Shown: in pieces, positions 29,541 through 37,383 of the stretch
Position numbering within the stretch: position 1 is the stretch's first letter
Layout: every line of letters begins with the position of its first letter
DNA from: a virus
Reading direction: 5' to 3' (one strand)
IMG/VR virus record: IMGVR_UViG_3300028654_000384
Location: 151,858-215,857 of that record
Length of the DNA: 64,000 nucleotides
Notes under the pieces: generated by a model
Told to the model about the DNA's origin: nothing
What the model saw: the letters and a program-made list of their open reading frames with translations, nothing else
Database searches by the model: none
Program-made: the position numbers and the translations under genes

Positions 29541-29822
29541 ATGGTCACCAAGAGCATCGCCAAGCGCCTCGACGCAATGCAGAAGCACAAGCAACCCAAG
29601 GTGCCCGTCTTCCCGCCGTCGGCACAGACGACCTATGACAAGGCGCTGTGCATCAGCACCGAAGGTGGGCCCATGGCGTGGGTTGCCTACGGCATCATGA
29701 GCCGCATGAGCGTGCTGTATGCAGCTAACACGGATGCCTTCGACAATGAGAAGATGATGGCTGCCATGTTGACCATGGTGAACACGCTGTCGGCGTACGT
29801 CGATGCCACAACCTCAACATGA
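29541..29822 (+). CDS. Hypothetical helical protein, 93 residues
   Basis: Basic N-terminus (KSIAKRLDAMQKHKQPK), then helices (MAWVAYGIMSRMSVLYAAN, MMAAMLTMVNTLSAYVDA). Directly follows the C39-like gene. Function unknown. Confidence 0.65.
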   Translation: MVTKSIAKRLDAMQKHKQPKVPVFPPSAQTTYDKALCISTEGGPMAWVAYGIMSRMSVLYAANTDAFDNEKMMAAMLTMVNTLSAYVDATTST

Positions 29823-30144
29823 GCTGAAGGGCGGCGGGACACTACGTCCTGGCGACTTGATCGAGTGGGTCTATACCGTCGGCAGGGACCTCGTCTATGC
29901 TGACGACATGATGTGGTCACCAGAGATGCAGTCGTCGGTGGCGATCGGCGGCGTCCACCTGTTGGTCAGTCTCCGCGTCGGCCTTGGACTTGCATGGTGG
30001 GAGATGACGTGGTTGCCACTGGGCGACGGCCCGGATCGTATGGGATTGTGTAGCATCGCCATTGTTCATACGTCTCCTGCACGACCCAGGCGAATGACCG
30101 AAGGTGCTCGGGGCCATGGCCAGCCGCGCCGGCGCTACCTATGA
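29803..30144 (+). CDS. KPGDLIEW-subfamily protein with basic tail
   Basis: 113 residues from an ATG inside the end of the preceding gene. LRPGDLIEWVY near residue 15, MMWSPEMQSSVAIGGVHLLV, then WEMTWLPLGD and an Arg-rich tail (GHGQPRRRYL). Longer than other members of the subfamily. Function unknown. Confidence 0.7.
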   Translation: MPQPQHELKGGGTLRPGDLIEWVYTVGRDLVYADDMMWSPEMQSSVAIGGVHLLVSLRVGLGLAWWEMTWLPLGDGPDRMGLCSIAIVHTSPARPRRMTEGARGHGQPRRRYL

Positions 30145-30148
30145 TAGG

Positions 30149-30186
30149 GGAAACTACCTTCGTTCGAGTGCATCATCCTAGGGCGG
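30149..30186. repeat. Conserved intergenic module, copy 1
   Basis: GAAACTACCTTCG-TTCGAG and CCTAGGGCGG, immediately before palindrome copy 4. The same order is found at 47850-47886 and 57437-57478. Confidence 0.65.
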
Positions 30187-30192
30187 CTCGTG

Positions 30193-30215
30193 GAATTGTA
30201 CCCGAGGTGTAATCC
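30193..30215. repeat. Dispersed 23-bp palindrome, copy 4
   Basis: GAATTGTACC then CGAGGTGTAATCC; ends 8 bases before the -35 at 30224; centre 56 bp from the ATG at 30260. Confidence 0.75.
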
Positions 30216-30223
30216 CGAGACAA

Positions 30224-30253
30224 GTGCAAGTTCACCCCTGACCATGGTAGGAT
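30224..30253 (+). promoter_or_regulatory. Leaderless-type promoter
   Basis: GTGCAA-18-TAGGAT-TAGATC-ATG with a TGG extended -10. Confidence 0.9.
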
Positions 30254-30259
30254 TAGATC

Positions 30260-30556
30260 ATGGCAAAGCAGACGGCAAAAGCAACGATCGTCAACGGCAT
30301 CCACGTCCTCCACACCGACGGCGGACGCAAGACCTACGGCATCACCGTCCGGGCGACGGGCACCGAAGCCGACGTCGAGAAAAAAGGCTTCAAGCGCGAG
30401 TGGGACCTCAATGCCCGCTACATTCTCGACACCACGTTCGAGCGTCTTGAGGGACTGTTGGGCCTGTCTCGCCTTGAACACGTTGCCCTCATCGTCGCCG
30501 CTCAATCGAAGATGAACGAAGAGGCGGCCGCCGAGGCACAGCGCTTCACCAAGTAA
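30260..30556 (+). CDS. Hypothetical protein, 98 residues
   Basis: Start fixed by the promoter. A beta-rich first half (ATIVNGIHVLHTDGGRKTYG, GITVRATG) and a helical second half (LEGLLGLSRLEHVALIVAAQ). Function unknown. Confidence 0.75.
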   Translation: MAKQTAKATIVNGIHVLHTDGGRKTYGITVRATGTEADVEKKGFKREWDLNARYILDTTFERLEGLLGLSRLEHVALIVAAQSKMNEEAAAEAQRFTK

Positions 30557-30584
30557 ATCAGGTGCAGGTGATCACGGAGATCGA

Positions 30585-30794
30585 ATGAAACTCATCAAGT
30601 GTACACAGACAAACGACGGCCTCATCCACTTCGAGCCCGATGATGCCGAAGATCAAGCGTTGCTCGACGAGTGGGAAACGTTGAAAAAGTGCATGTTGAC
30701 CGGCGATAGGTTACGCGGCAACATGCATGAAGTGCATGTTTACGATCAGATGAATGCGCTGCGCGAGAAGATCATGAAGAGGTTGACGCCGTAA
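30585..30794 (+). CDS. Hypothetical protein, 69 residues
   Basis: ATG with CGGAG upstream. MKLIKCTQTNDGLIHFEPDD then charged helices to EKIMKRLTP. Function unknown. Just after its stop lies a perfect palindrome, AATTTCATGAAATT, which may be an operator for the next gene. Confidence 0.65.
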   Translation: MKLIKCTQTNDGLIHFEPDDAEDQALLDEWETLKKCMLTGDRLRGNMHEVHVYDQMNALREKIMKRLTP

Positions 30795-30823
30795 TTTCAT
30801 GAAATTCTTGCTACTTATTGGGC

Positions 30824-31762
30824 ATGTTGCGTAGACTCGGCGAATTACGTGAATTCATCGCCCTCGAACTGATGTTCGAGGCGTTGAACGTCGGGGCCAT
30901 GGCAACCCGCGGTGCGAACGGAAAGGGCATCGTCACCGACTCAAGTCGCTCTGAGGACGGTCATGCATCGCACTTTGTCGCGGTGTCAACGAGCGTCAAA
31001 GCAGCGTACAAGATTGCACACGATGCAGAACTACCCAAGGTGCTCGGAGCCGTTGTTGGCATCGAGAAGTCGCCAGTCAAGGGCAAGCAGGTGTGGCAGT
31101 TGAAGACGCTCTATGCTGACAATCCTAGCACGATGATGGTGCTGTTGGCCACGGCGTTGTCACGCTGGGGCGTCATCGTCCCCGACACAAGCGTCAGTCC
31201 TGCCGTGTCCGCCGTCATCAAGCGCTACTACGAGATGTACAAGGGCGACCCAACACGCGTCAAACAGTGTTTTGACCGCGACATGAGCTTTGAGGAAACG
31301 CGTGACTACAAGGAGGCGCCATGGCGCTGGGCCGCATACTTGGGGCCTGTCCCGGGATTCAACCTTGATGCAGTCATCAAGGCGGGTGATGATGCAGTGG
31401 CATCTGCCACCGACCCTACCAACCCACCCGTCAAGGATGAGAAGCGTACCAGGGCTTGGATCCGCATCGTCGGCGAACAGGGCTTTGGAGCGGCCTTTGC
31501 CGATCCTGACAAGACGGGTCGCAAGGCCGTCGAGGCCTCTGACTTCAGCGCCATGCTACGCAATGCACGTCATGGATTTGACGATAGTGACAAGTTGCTG
31601 TTATCGCTGATGCGTGCGTTGGGAGCGGGCGAGAAGACGCGCGCTCGTAAGATTGCGCTTGACTGGTACGCCGACAACAAGACACACGTCAACGACCTGT
31701 TCAAAGATGATGTAACATGGACCGAACACGGTGTGAACTTGCTGACCGATCCCGACGCGTGA
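30824..31762 (+). CDS. Hypothetical protein, about 312 residues
   Basis: Starts MLRRLGELREFIALELMFEA (a TTG two codons earlier is also possible). It contains KAAYKIAHDAELPKVLGAVV, a Trp-rich segment EAPWRWAAYLGPVPG and a helical C-terminus ending in DWYADNKTHVNDLF. No motif recognised. It is one of the larger unassigned proteins here; a leaderless-type promoter starts at its stop. Confidence 0.7.
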   Translation: MLRRLGELREFIALELMFEALNVGAMATRGANGKGIVTDSSRSEDGHASHFVAVSTSVKAAYKIAHDAELPKVLGAVVGIEKSPVKGKQVWQLKTLYADNPSTMMVLLATALSRWGVIVPDTSVSPAVSAVIKRYYEMYKGDPTRVKQCFDRDMSFEETRDYKEAPWRWAAYLGPVPGFNLDAVIKAGDDAVASATDPTNPPVKDEKRTRAWIRIVGEQGFGAAFADPDKTGRKAVEASDFSAMLRNARHGFDDSDKLLLSLMRALGAGEKTRARKIALDWYADNKTHVNDLFKDDVTWTEHGVNLLTDPDA

Positions 31763-31792
31763 GTGCAAGAACACCCACCACCGGTTTAGGAT
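31763..31792 (+). promoter_or_regulatory. Leaderless-type promoter
   Basis: GTGCAA-18-TAGGAT, then GGAACC-ATG: the 6-base spacing is kept without TAGATC. Confidence 0.8.
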
Positions 31793-31798
31793 GGAACC

Positions 31799-32749
31799 AT
31801 GGATCCCATCGAAGTCCTCGAACTGTGTGCACGTGCTAGCGACGAAGGCGCGCCCTCCGACGTCCTCGTCCCGCACGTCTTCACCTCGGGTGACTATGAG
31901 GCGATGTGGCGGCGTGACCCCGACAAGGTGCGTCAGATCCTCGATCGACTGATGTGCGGTGTTCACGCCGATGACGGCCTCGACCTGTTGATGAAGTCGG
32001 GTGCGCTGAACGCCTTGTTGCCAGAGTTGGTGGCGATCAAGGACTTGGGCGATGACCCCGCCTCCACGCTGCACAAGGACGTGTGGACGCACACACAGAA
32101 CGTGGTGATGGGCGTGCCTGCCGTGGTGGAACTGAGGTATTCTGCGCTCTTCCACGATGTCGGCAAGGCGCTGACCCGCAAGTTCGACGGTCGCAAGGTC
32201 ACCTTTCACAACCACGACGTCGTCGGCGCACGCCTCGTCCTCAACGTCGAGCTACGCCTCGGCCTGTTTGGTGACGACGGTGCACTGTTCTCGACTGTCC
32301 GCAGCTTGGTGTTGAACCACCTGCGGCCCGCGGGTTACAAGAAAACGTGGACCGACTCGGGGGTCAGGCGCCTGCTCGTCGACGTCGGCGGGCTCGAGGG
32401 CTTTGAGCGCCTGATGCAGTTGTCACGCGCCGACCTGACGACCAAGAACCCGACGAAACGCGCCAACTGTGTTCGCCGCGGCGATGAGCTCGAAGCACGG
32501 GTGCGGGCAGTGCTCGCGGCTGATGCGGCGCCGAAGCTACCCAAGGGCACGATGGGCCTCATCATCGAACGTCGGGTGCTGCCCGTGGGCCCCGCGTTGA
32601 ACCTCGTCCGCGACGGGCTCGAGCAGATGCTGCGGGTGGGCACCTTGCCCACGGGCCACGATGCACAGTGGTACGCGACCGAGGGCCTCAGGCTGTTGTT
32701 GGCACAGGGCCCGGTGGTGGGCATCCACGATAAATTGGTGAGCACCTAG
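31799..32749 (+). CDS. HD-domain protein resembling the tail of a bacterial CCA-adding enzyme
   Basis: 316 residues. An N-terminal helical part with YEAMWRRDPDKVRQILDRLM and GALNALLPEL resembles the RNA-binding helices of class II tRNA nucleotidyltransferases; then THTQNVVMG, LFHDVGKAL and FHNHDVVGA give the H...HD...H pattern of a metal-dependent phosphohydrolase, as in the C-terminal HD domain of such enzymes. The catalytic nucleotidyltransferase head is missing. With 19 tRNA-like genes nearby, a role in tRNA 3'-end repair or 2',3'-cyclic phosphate removal is plausible. Confidence 0.65.
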   Translation: MDPIEVLELCARASDEGAPSDVLVPHVFTSGDYEAMWRRDPDKVRQILDRLMCGVHADDGLDLLMKSGALNALLPELVAIKDLGDDPASTLHKDVWTHTQNVVMGVPAVVELRYSALFHDVGKALTRKFDGRKVTFHNHDVVGARLVLNVELRLGLFGDDGALFSTVRSLVLNHLRPAGYKKTWTDSGVRRLLVDVGGLEGFERLMQLSRADLTTKNPTKRANCVRRGDELEARVRAVLAADAAPKLPKGTMGLIIERRVLPVGPALNLVRDGLEQMLRVGTLPTGHDAQWYATEGLRLLLAQGPVVGIHDKLVST

Positions 32750-32759
32750 CGCAGAGACG

Positions 32760-32789
32760 GTGCAAGCCGCCGGTGACATGGCCTAAGAT
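32760..32789 (+). promoter_or_regulatory. Leaderless-type promoter
   Basis: GTGCAA-18-TAAGAT with the ATG 7 bases beyond. Confidence 0.75.
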
Positions 32790-32796
32790 GGAGCCC

Positions 32797-33018
32797 ATGG
32801 AAACCTTGAGCACCGAATTGGTGGGATTGCCCCGGAAATTGGCGTCGGTCCGGATGCGTTTGGTCGATGCTCGTGTTGGCCTCGACCTGTTCATCGCCGA
32901 GGCACAAAAAGCGCTGGCCACGCGCGAGCTGACGGTTGATCAACACGTGTCGCTGTCGGCGATCTTGGCATCGGTGGAACTCGAGGCCATGCGCTTTGAC
33001 GTCATCGGCGCACCGTAA
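32797..33018 (+). CDS. Hypothetical helical protein, 73 residues
   Basis: METLSTELVGLPRKLASVRM and two further helices (VGLDLFIAEAQKALATREL, LSAILASVELEAMRF). Start chosen by promoter spacing. Function unknown. Confidence 0.7.
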   Translation: METLSTELVGLPRKLASVRMRLVDARVGLDLFIAEAQKALATRELTVDQHVSLSAILASVELEAMRFDVIGAP

Positions 33019-33069
33019 CTATAGTCGCTTTGTGTGGATGATTGGCGACGCGGCTAACTAGTTAAGATC

Positions 33070-33534
33070 ATGTTTTCTATGTCCGATCTCATTGGTGCCG
33101 GCTTCCTTGGCATCAGTGCTGGCGCAGGCTTTGCTGGCGCTGTTTTCAGGAAGATGTACGGTGGGCCGGCGCCGAGTGTGGACGGAGTGAGCTTCCCGCC
33201 TCGATCAAAACCCGCCACGCGGCTCTTTGCATCGGGCACAGTGCTGGTCACTGGTTCAGGCGAACTCATCATTGACGAGGTGTTGCCGGCGATCAAGACG
33301 ATCCTCGAAAACCCCGACATCTACATCGTCATTGAGTTTGACCCGAACGCACCTGCACCGCCTCCCTGCGCTGGTGGTTTGCCCGATGAGTGCGATTGGA
33401 CGCTGTGTTTTAAGCACGTCCATGACGACACTCACATCGATCCGAAACAACGCCACGAAGAACTCAAGTTGAAGATTGAGTGGCGAGTGGCGGCTGCGCG
33501 TTTCCTCACCTGGCGGATCTACTTCCCGGTCTAA
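33070..33534 (+). CDS. Hypothetical protein, 154 residues, first of a tandem pair
   Basis: A Gly/Ala-rich hydrophobic N-terminus (IGAGFLGISAGAGFAGAVF) could be a membrane segment. The rest (GTVLVTGSGELIIDE, DIYIVIEFD, PPPCAGGLPDECDW, LKLKIEWRVAAARFLTW) is shared with the next gene, giving a beta-rich domain with a Pro/Cys loop. A weak GTGTGG-17-TAACTA promoter may precede it. Function unknown. Confidence 0.7.
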   Translation: MFSMSDLIGAGFLGISAGAGFAGAVFRKMYGGPAPSVDGVSFPPRSKPATRLFASGTVLVTGSGELIIDEVLPAIKTILENPDIYIVIEFDPNAPAPPPCAGGLPDECDWTLCFKHVHDDTHIDPKQRHEELKLKIEWRVAAARFLTWRIYFPV

Positions 33535-33538
33535 GGCA

Positions 33539-33850
33539 ATGGACGATCGGCACTACCCCCACCCAAAGCAACGCGTGCTGGGCCACGGTAATTTGCTGGT
33601 CACCGGCCATGGCCATGTCATCATTGAAGAACGACTGCGACGTAGCCGTGCATTGCTGGTGAGATCGATTGAAGCCGTCTATGTTGCGTTTAGTGCCGAC
33701 GATCCCCCGTGCCCGCCCTGCAGCTCATCAGCGCCTGATGAGCTGTCGTGGGAGACGATCGAGCGTCACCGTGGCGAGCTGTACCTGAAGATCAATTGGC
33801 GCGTGTCATGTGCACGCACGATCAATTGGAAGGTGTTTGAGATAGAGTGA
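33539..33850 (+). CDS. Hypothetical protein, 103 residues, tandem paralog
   Basis: GNLLVTGHGHVIIEER, AVYVAFSADDPPCPPC, ELYLKINWRVSCARTINW parallel the second part of the preceding gene and lack its hydrophobic N-terminus. Tail- or particle-type beta domains have similar patterns, but nothing identifies it. Confidence 0.7.
   Translation: MDDRHYPHPKQRVLGHGNLLVTGHGHVIIEERLRRSRALLVRSIEAVYVAFSADDPPCPPCSSSAPDELSWETIERHRGELYLKINWRVSCARTINWKVFEIE
33843..33848 (+). promoter_or_regulatory. Possible -10 element
   Basis: TAGAGT 6 bases before the ATG at 33855, as in the leaderless promoters, but without a recognisable -35. Confidence 0.4.
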
Positions 33851-33854
33851 GGTC

Positions 33855-34814
33855 ATGAGCCTCACCTTCCTTGTCTACGGCTGGTTCAACAAGCAAAACG
33901 TCGGCGATGAGCTGATGAAGCAGGCACTCCGCGTCATCTTTGAGCCCAAGAGCGTCGACCTGCGCTTCGTCGATCACATCAGTACCCAACAATTGGTGGG
34001 CGTCGATGCCGTCGTGTTCGGTGGTGGCAGCATCCTCTACGATGATCCCGTCATCGATGCCGGAGTGTTGGCGGCGTTGTTGGCACGTGAAGTGCCCACC
34101 TTCTACGTCGGCGTGGGCGGCGAGACGGCGGTGGGCCGGGTACACCAACAATTACTCGACGTCGCCGAGCTCACCTTCTTTCGGGAGCTCGATGTACCTG
34201 ACCTGGTCTATGCGTTGGAGCCCGACCTCAGCACGTTGGCCCACCCGCCCAAGGGCGTGCTCTTCGTGCCCAACGTTGAGGTGGTGCCCACCCATGCCGA
34301 GCCACACTGGGCCCACGTGGCGTGGGAGCACTTCAAGAACGAGGTGGCACAGTGCCTCGATCAGTTCATCGATCGCGGCGTGCCCGTCTCCTTCCTGCTG
34401 ATGTGCAACGGCGAACAGAAGCAGGACGCATGGCCTGCGGCCGAGCTGATGGGCAGGATGCTGCGACGAGCGCCTCGCCTGTGGACGTATGCAGCGACTG
34501 ACCTGTCGATCACTCGCTTGATGCGACACTTTGAGTGTGTTGTCACGCAGCGTTATCACGGCATCATCCTGTCAGAACTGGCGGGGGTGCCCTACGTCAG
34601 CATCGCCCACCACGACAAATTGAAGCTCGCGCAACCACACCGAGGCCAGCACTTGGCATACCACGCCATGAATAAAGACATGCTGACGGATGCACTGGAA
34701 TTGGCTCGCACCACGCCCATCGCGCCGCACCGTGTCCCGCGCAAGGTGTACGATGACATGGTCGATCAGATCATCAGCGTCGTCACCGGCGGAAGAAAGA
34801 GTGGGCACACATGA
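33855..34814 (+). CDS. Polysaccharide pyruvyl-transferase-like protein
   Basis: 319 residues. FLVYGWFNKQNVGDELM (glycine-type loop with N-x-GDE), AVVFGGGSILYDD, PTFYVGVGG, FFRELDV and VVTQRYHGIILSEL follow the CsaB/WcaK-type pattern, in which an enzyme adds pyruvate ketals to cell-surface polysaccharides. The RYHG motif near the C-terminus is typical. The next gene overlaps by ATGA and encodes a glycosyltransferase, so the pair probably modifies a surface glycan. Confidence 0.8.
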   Translation: MSLTFLVYGWFNKQNVGDELMKQALRVIFEPKSVDLRFVDHISTQQLVGVDAVVFGGGSILYDDPVIDAGVLAALLAREVPTFYVGVGGETAVGRVHQQLLDVAELTFFRELDVPDLVYALEPDLSTLAHPPKGVLFVPNVEVVPTHAEPHWAHVAWEHFKNEVAQCLDQFIDRGVPVSFLLMCNGEQKQDAWPAAELMGRMLRRAPRLWTYAATDLSITRLMRHFECVVTQRYHGIILSELAGVPYVSIAHHDKLKLAQPHRGQHLAYHAMNKDMLTDALELARTTPIAPHRVPRKVYDDMVDQIISVVTGGRKSGHT

Positions 34815-36109
34815 ACAGGTTCGTTGCATCACGAAGAGGCAGCATCTATGCAGTCTCCAGTGCCCCCATCGTGGCTCCCGATGCTGTCGACACCGAAGTC
34901 GTTGAAGTACCAGACGTCCACGCTGACGTCGACACCGCCATGTTGATCACACACTTTCGGGTGCGCGGCGGCAAGGTACAACCGCGACGGGGCTCACCCG
35001 GCACCGCCAGTGCGTTGAAGTTGGCGCTGGTCGGCAACTGGAAGATGCGGTGCGGCATTGCCACGTACAGCGAGAACCTGTGGCCCGAAATCGCCAAACA
35101 CGTCGGCGACTTCAAGCTGTTCATCGAGAAGAATGAGCAACCCACTGGGCCCACCAACGTCATCGGCGACGTCGCTGTCCCACCTGAGAAGGTGCTGGCG
35201 TGCTGGCGGAGGGGCGAGCCGCTGGCCGAGCTGGTGAAGGCGATCAAGGACTATGAACCTGACGTGGTGCTAATTCAACACGAATTTGGCCTGTGGCCCA
35301 ACGCAGGACACTGGCTGTCGCTGATGAGCCAGTTGAGCAACTACCGCGTCATTGTGACGATGCACAGTGTGTTTCGACACCGTGACAAGACGATCGTCGA
35401 GGCGGCGATCCCCGAGATCGTGGTGCACCTCGAGGGCGCCAAGCGAGTGTTGAAAGAGGAGAAGGGGGTGCCCGGTGAGGTCTATGTCATCCCACACGGG
35501 TGTGCTCCAGTCACTGACGTTGAGCGCCTGTGGAATTTCTATAAGTCAGATCGAACGCTAATGCAATTCGGATTTGGCTTTAGATACAAGGGGTTTGAGC
35601 TGGCGATCAAGGCGACCGACGTGCTGCGGCGCAGGTACCCCGACGTCTTCTTCACCGCGTTGTTCAGCGAGTCGCCTTACAACTTGATCGATCACCAGGT
35701 CTATTACGACGAATTGATGCACCTCGTCGATGACCTCGATCTCCATAACAACGTGGCAATCATCCGGGGTTACCAAAGCGACACTTCGCTTGACTCCTAC
35801 ATGCGGACGAATCAGGCGATCCTGTTTCCCTACATCAGTCACCCGGAACACGAAGTCTTCGGTGCCTCGGGCGCCGCGCGGCTGGCGATGTCGAAGATGG
35901 CACCCATCGTCACTACGAGTGTCAATCACTTCAGCGACTTGCCGACGTTGAAAGCAGACACCCCTGAACAGATCGCCGATGCTCTTGACGCGATGTTCTC
36001 CAATCCGATCGCTCGCAAAGTGCAGGTCGATCGGCAACTAGCTTACTTGAACGACAACACTTGGGCTCGGGTTGGCGTCCGCTATGTAGAACTGTTCACG
36101 AAGGTGTAG
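34811..36109 (+). CDS. Family-4-type glycosyltransferase
   Basis: 432 residues. After a 60-residue variable start, LALVGNWKMRCGIATYSENL is the N-terminal Rossmann glycine-rich loop of GT-B enzymes; VVLIQHEFGLWPNAG, MHSVFRHRD and VYVIPHGCAP are typical GT4 landmarks; FGFGFRYKGFELAIKA and HEVFGASGAARLAM sit in the C-terminal nucleotide-sugar domain, though the usual E-x7-E is altered. It likely transfers a sugar to a surface glycan with the preceding enzyme. Confidence 0.8.
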   Translation: MNRFVASRRGSIYAVSSAPIVAPDAVDTEVVEVPDVHADVDTAMLITHFRVRGGKVQPRRGSPGTASALKLALVGNWKMRCGIATYSENLWPEIAKHVGDFKLFIEKNEQPTGPTNVIGDVAVPPEKVLACWRRGEPLAELVKAIKDYEPDVVLIQHEFGLWPNAGHWLSLMSQLSNYRVIVTMHSVFRHRDKTIVEAAIPEIVVHLEGAKRVLKEEKGVPGEVYVIPHGCAPVTDVERLWNFYKSDRTLMQFGFGFRYKGFELAIKATDVLRRRYPDVFFTALFSESPYNLIDHQVYYDELMHLVDDLDLHNNVAIIRGYQSDTSLDSYMRTNQAILFPYISHPEHEVFGASGAARLAMSKMAPIVTTSVNHFSDLPTLKADTPEQIADALDAMFSNPIARKVQVDRQLAYLNDNTWARVGVRYVELFTKV

Positions 36110-36117
36110 TGTTATTC

Positions 36118-36480
36118 ATGGTCAAGCACGTAAATGAAAGGGCGACGCCTAAGACTGTGTTGTCGCGCGATAGTGACACGTATAGGCGGATCTATGACCT
36201 GCTTGAGGAACACACGTACAGCTTCATCACTGACGAGTGGAGCAAGAATCCGACTACTAATTCAGTTCGCATCGAACAACTTGAACCATTGTCACGCGAT
36301 GATGTGTTGGCACAAGCCATCAAGGACGGTGTGGCGCAAACAAAGGCAATCGACGCAGTCAAGCGTTATGAGCAACACGTATTGTTACACATCAATGATC
36401 AACGCGTCGTGGTGACCAAAAACGTGGCAAGTACAACCATGAAAGTGTTAGCTGATCATGTCGACGTAGAGGACACGTGA
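36118..36480 (+). CDS. Hypothetical protein, 120 residues
   Basis: MVKHVNERATPKTVLSRDSD then charged helices and a beta end (HVLLHINDQRVVVTKNV). ATG 8 bases after the glycosyltransferase stop. Overlaps the next gene by GTGA. Function unknown. Confidence 0.65.
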   Translation: MVKHVNERATPKTVLSRDSDTYRRIYDLLEEHTYSFITDEWSKNPTTNSVRIEQLEPLSRDDVLAQAIKDGVAQTKAIDAVKRYEQHVLLHINDQRVVVTKNVASTTMKVLADHVDVEDT

Positions 36481-36734
36481 CCAAAGAATACCTCGATCTA
36501 AGCGACGCCGTCTTCTACGAACTCAACGGTCACAACATCATCGTCCGCGCTGACGTGCCCTACGCTGACATCGGTGAACACTTGTTGTTGTCAAAGTGTC
36601 AACGCTTCGTCGCCGCCGTCTCGCAGCAACCTTCGCAGCCCGTGTTGCTGTTCACGCTGGCAGACGGGCGCCGCTTCATCACTAGTGACACCACGCAGGT
36701 CGCACAAGACTACCTGAAGAAGCAACAGAATTGA
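36477..36734 (+). CDS. Hypothetical protein, 85 residues
   Basis: GTG start in GTGA overlap. Beta-rich (DAVFYELNGHNIIVRADV, VLLFTLADGRRFITSD) with a final basic helix. Function unknown. Its stop lies in the -35 of the next promoter. Confidence 0.7.
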   Translation: MTKEYLDLSDAVFYELNGHNIIVRADVPYADIGEHLLLSKCQRFVAAVSQQPSQPVLLFTLADGRRFITSDTTQVAQDYLKKQQN

Positions 36735-36759
36735 CCTTCACCCGGGGGTGGGTTATGAT
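36731..36759 (+). promoter_or_regulatory. Leaderless-type promoter of the nuclease gene
   Basis: TTGACC-17-TATGAT followed, 6 bases on, by GTG (36766). The -35 is the best match to the host-type consensus in the window. Confidence 0.7.
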
Positions 36760-36765
36760 CAGTCG

Positions 36766-37383
36766 GTGAGCGGCATAACTTCTTCTGCGGACAATAAAGA
36801 ACAAAAATTGTCGCCGGGTCAGATTAGTGGTATCAAGCGAAAGGCCCGCTTTGAAGCATTTATGGAAGCTTTATGGCCACAGATTCAGGAACTTTACTAC
36901 ATCAAACAAATGGCTTTGATTGAAGTAGTTGATGAATTACATCGTCAAGGACATCTTAAATTATCATACAGTCGTTTGCACAAATGGTTGAAGAGAAAAC
37001 ATCTGATGCAACCTAAAAAAATCAAAGTCATACAATGTGGTGTGCCATGGTGTGGTAAGATGTTTCATCCCACGAGTTCTACACAAAAGCGATGTAATGT
37101 CTGCGCACCAGATGGTGCTGCTAATAATCGTTGGAACAAATATCAGATGACACAACCACAATTTGATGAATTTCTTGTAAAACAATCTGGACTTTGCATT
37201 GGTTGTTTACGAACACTAACGCCTGGTGTCATGGGTAAAGGTCTTCCTCACGTAGATCATTGTCATATTACAGGTCGAGTGCGTGGAATCTTATGTATGA
37301 GTTGTAACACGGTGTTGGGTCAATTACAAGATGACCCATCAAGGTTACGTCGTTTGGCTACATATATTGAGAAAAATCGATGA
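36766..37383 (+). CDS. Endonuclease VII-like HNH nuclease
   Basis: 205 residues. N-terminal helix-turn-helix-like part (MALIEVVDELHRQGHLKLSY), a CGVPWCGKMFHPTSS zinc segment with RCNVCAP, and a C-terminal nuclease core: SGLCIGCLRTL, HVDHCHITGRVRGILCMSCN and VLGQLQDD, which fits the recombination endonuclease VII family (D-H-C-H and paired Cys). It could resolve branched DNA or act as a homing-type nuclease. The gene is AT-rich against its neighbours and has its own promoter, signs of a mobile insertion. A GTG 18 bases earlier would lie within the -10. Confidence 0.8.
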   Translation: MSGITSSADNKEQKLSPGQISGIKRKARFEAFMEALWPQIQELYYIKQMALIEVVDELHRQGHLKLSYSRLHKWLKRKHLMQPKKIKVIQCGVPWCGKMFHPTSSTQKRCNVCAPDGAANNRWNKYQMTQPQFDEFLVKQSGLCIGCLRTLTPGVMGKGLPHVDHCHITGRVRGILCMSCNTVLGQLQDDPSRLRRLATYIEKNR

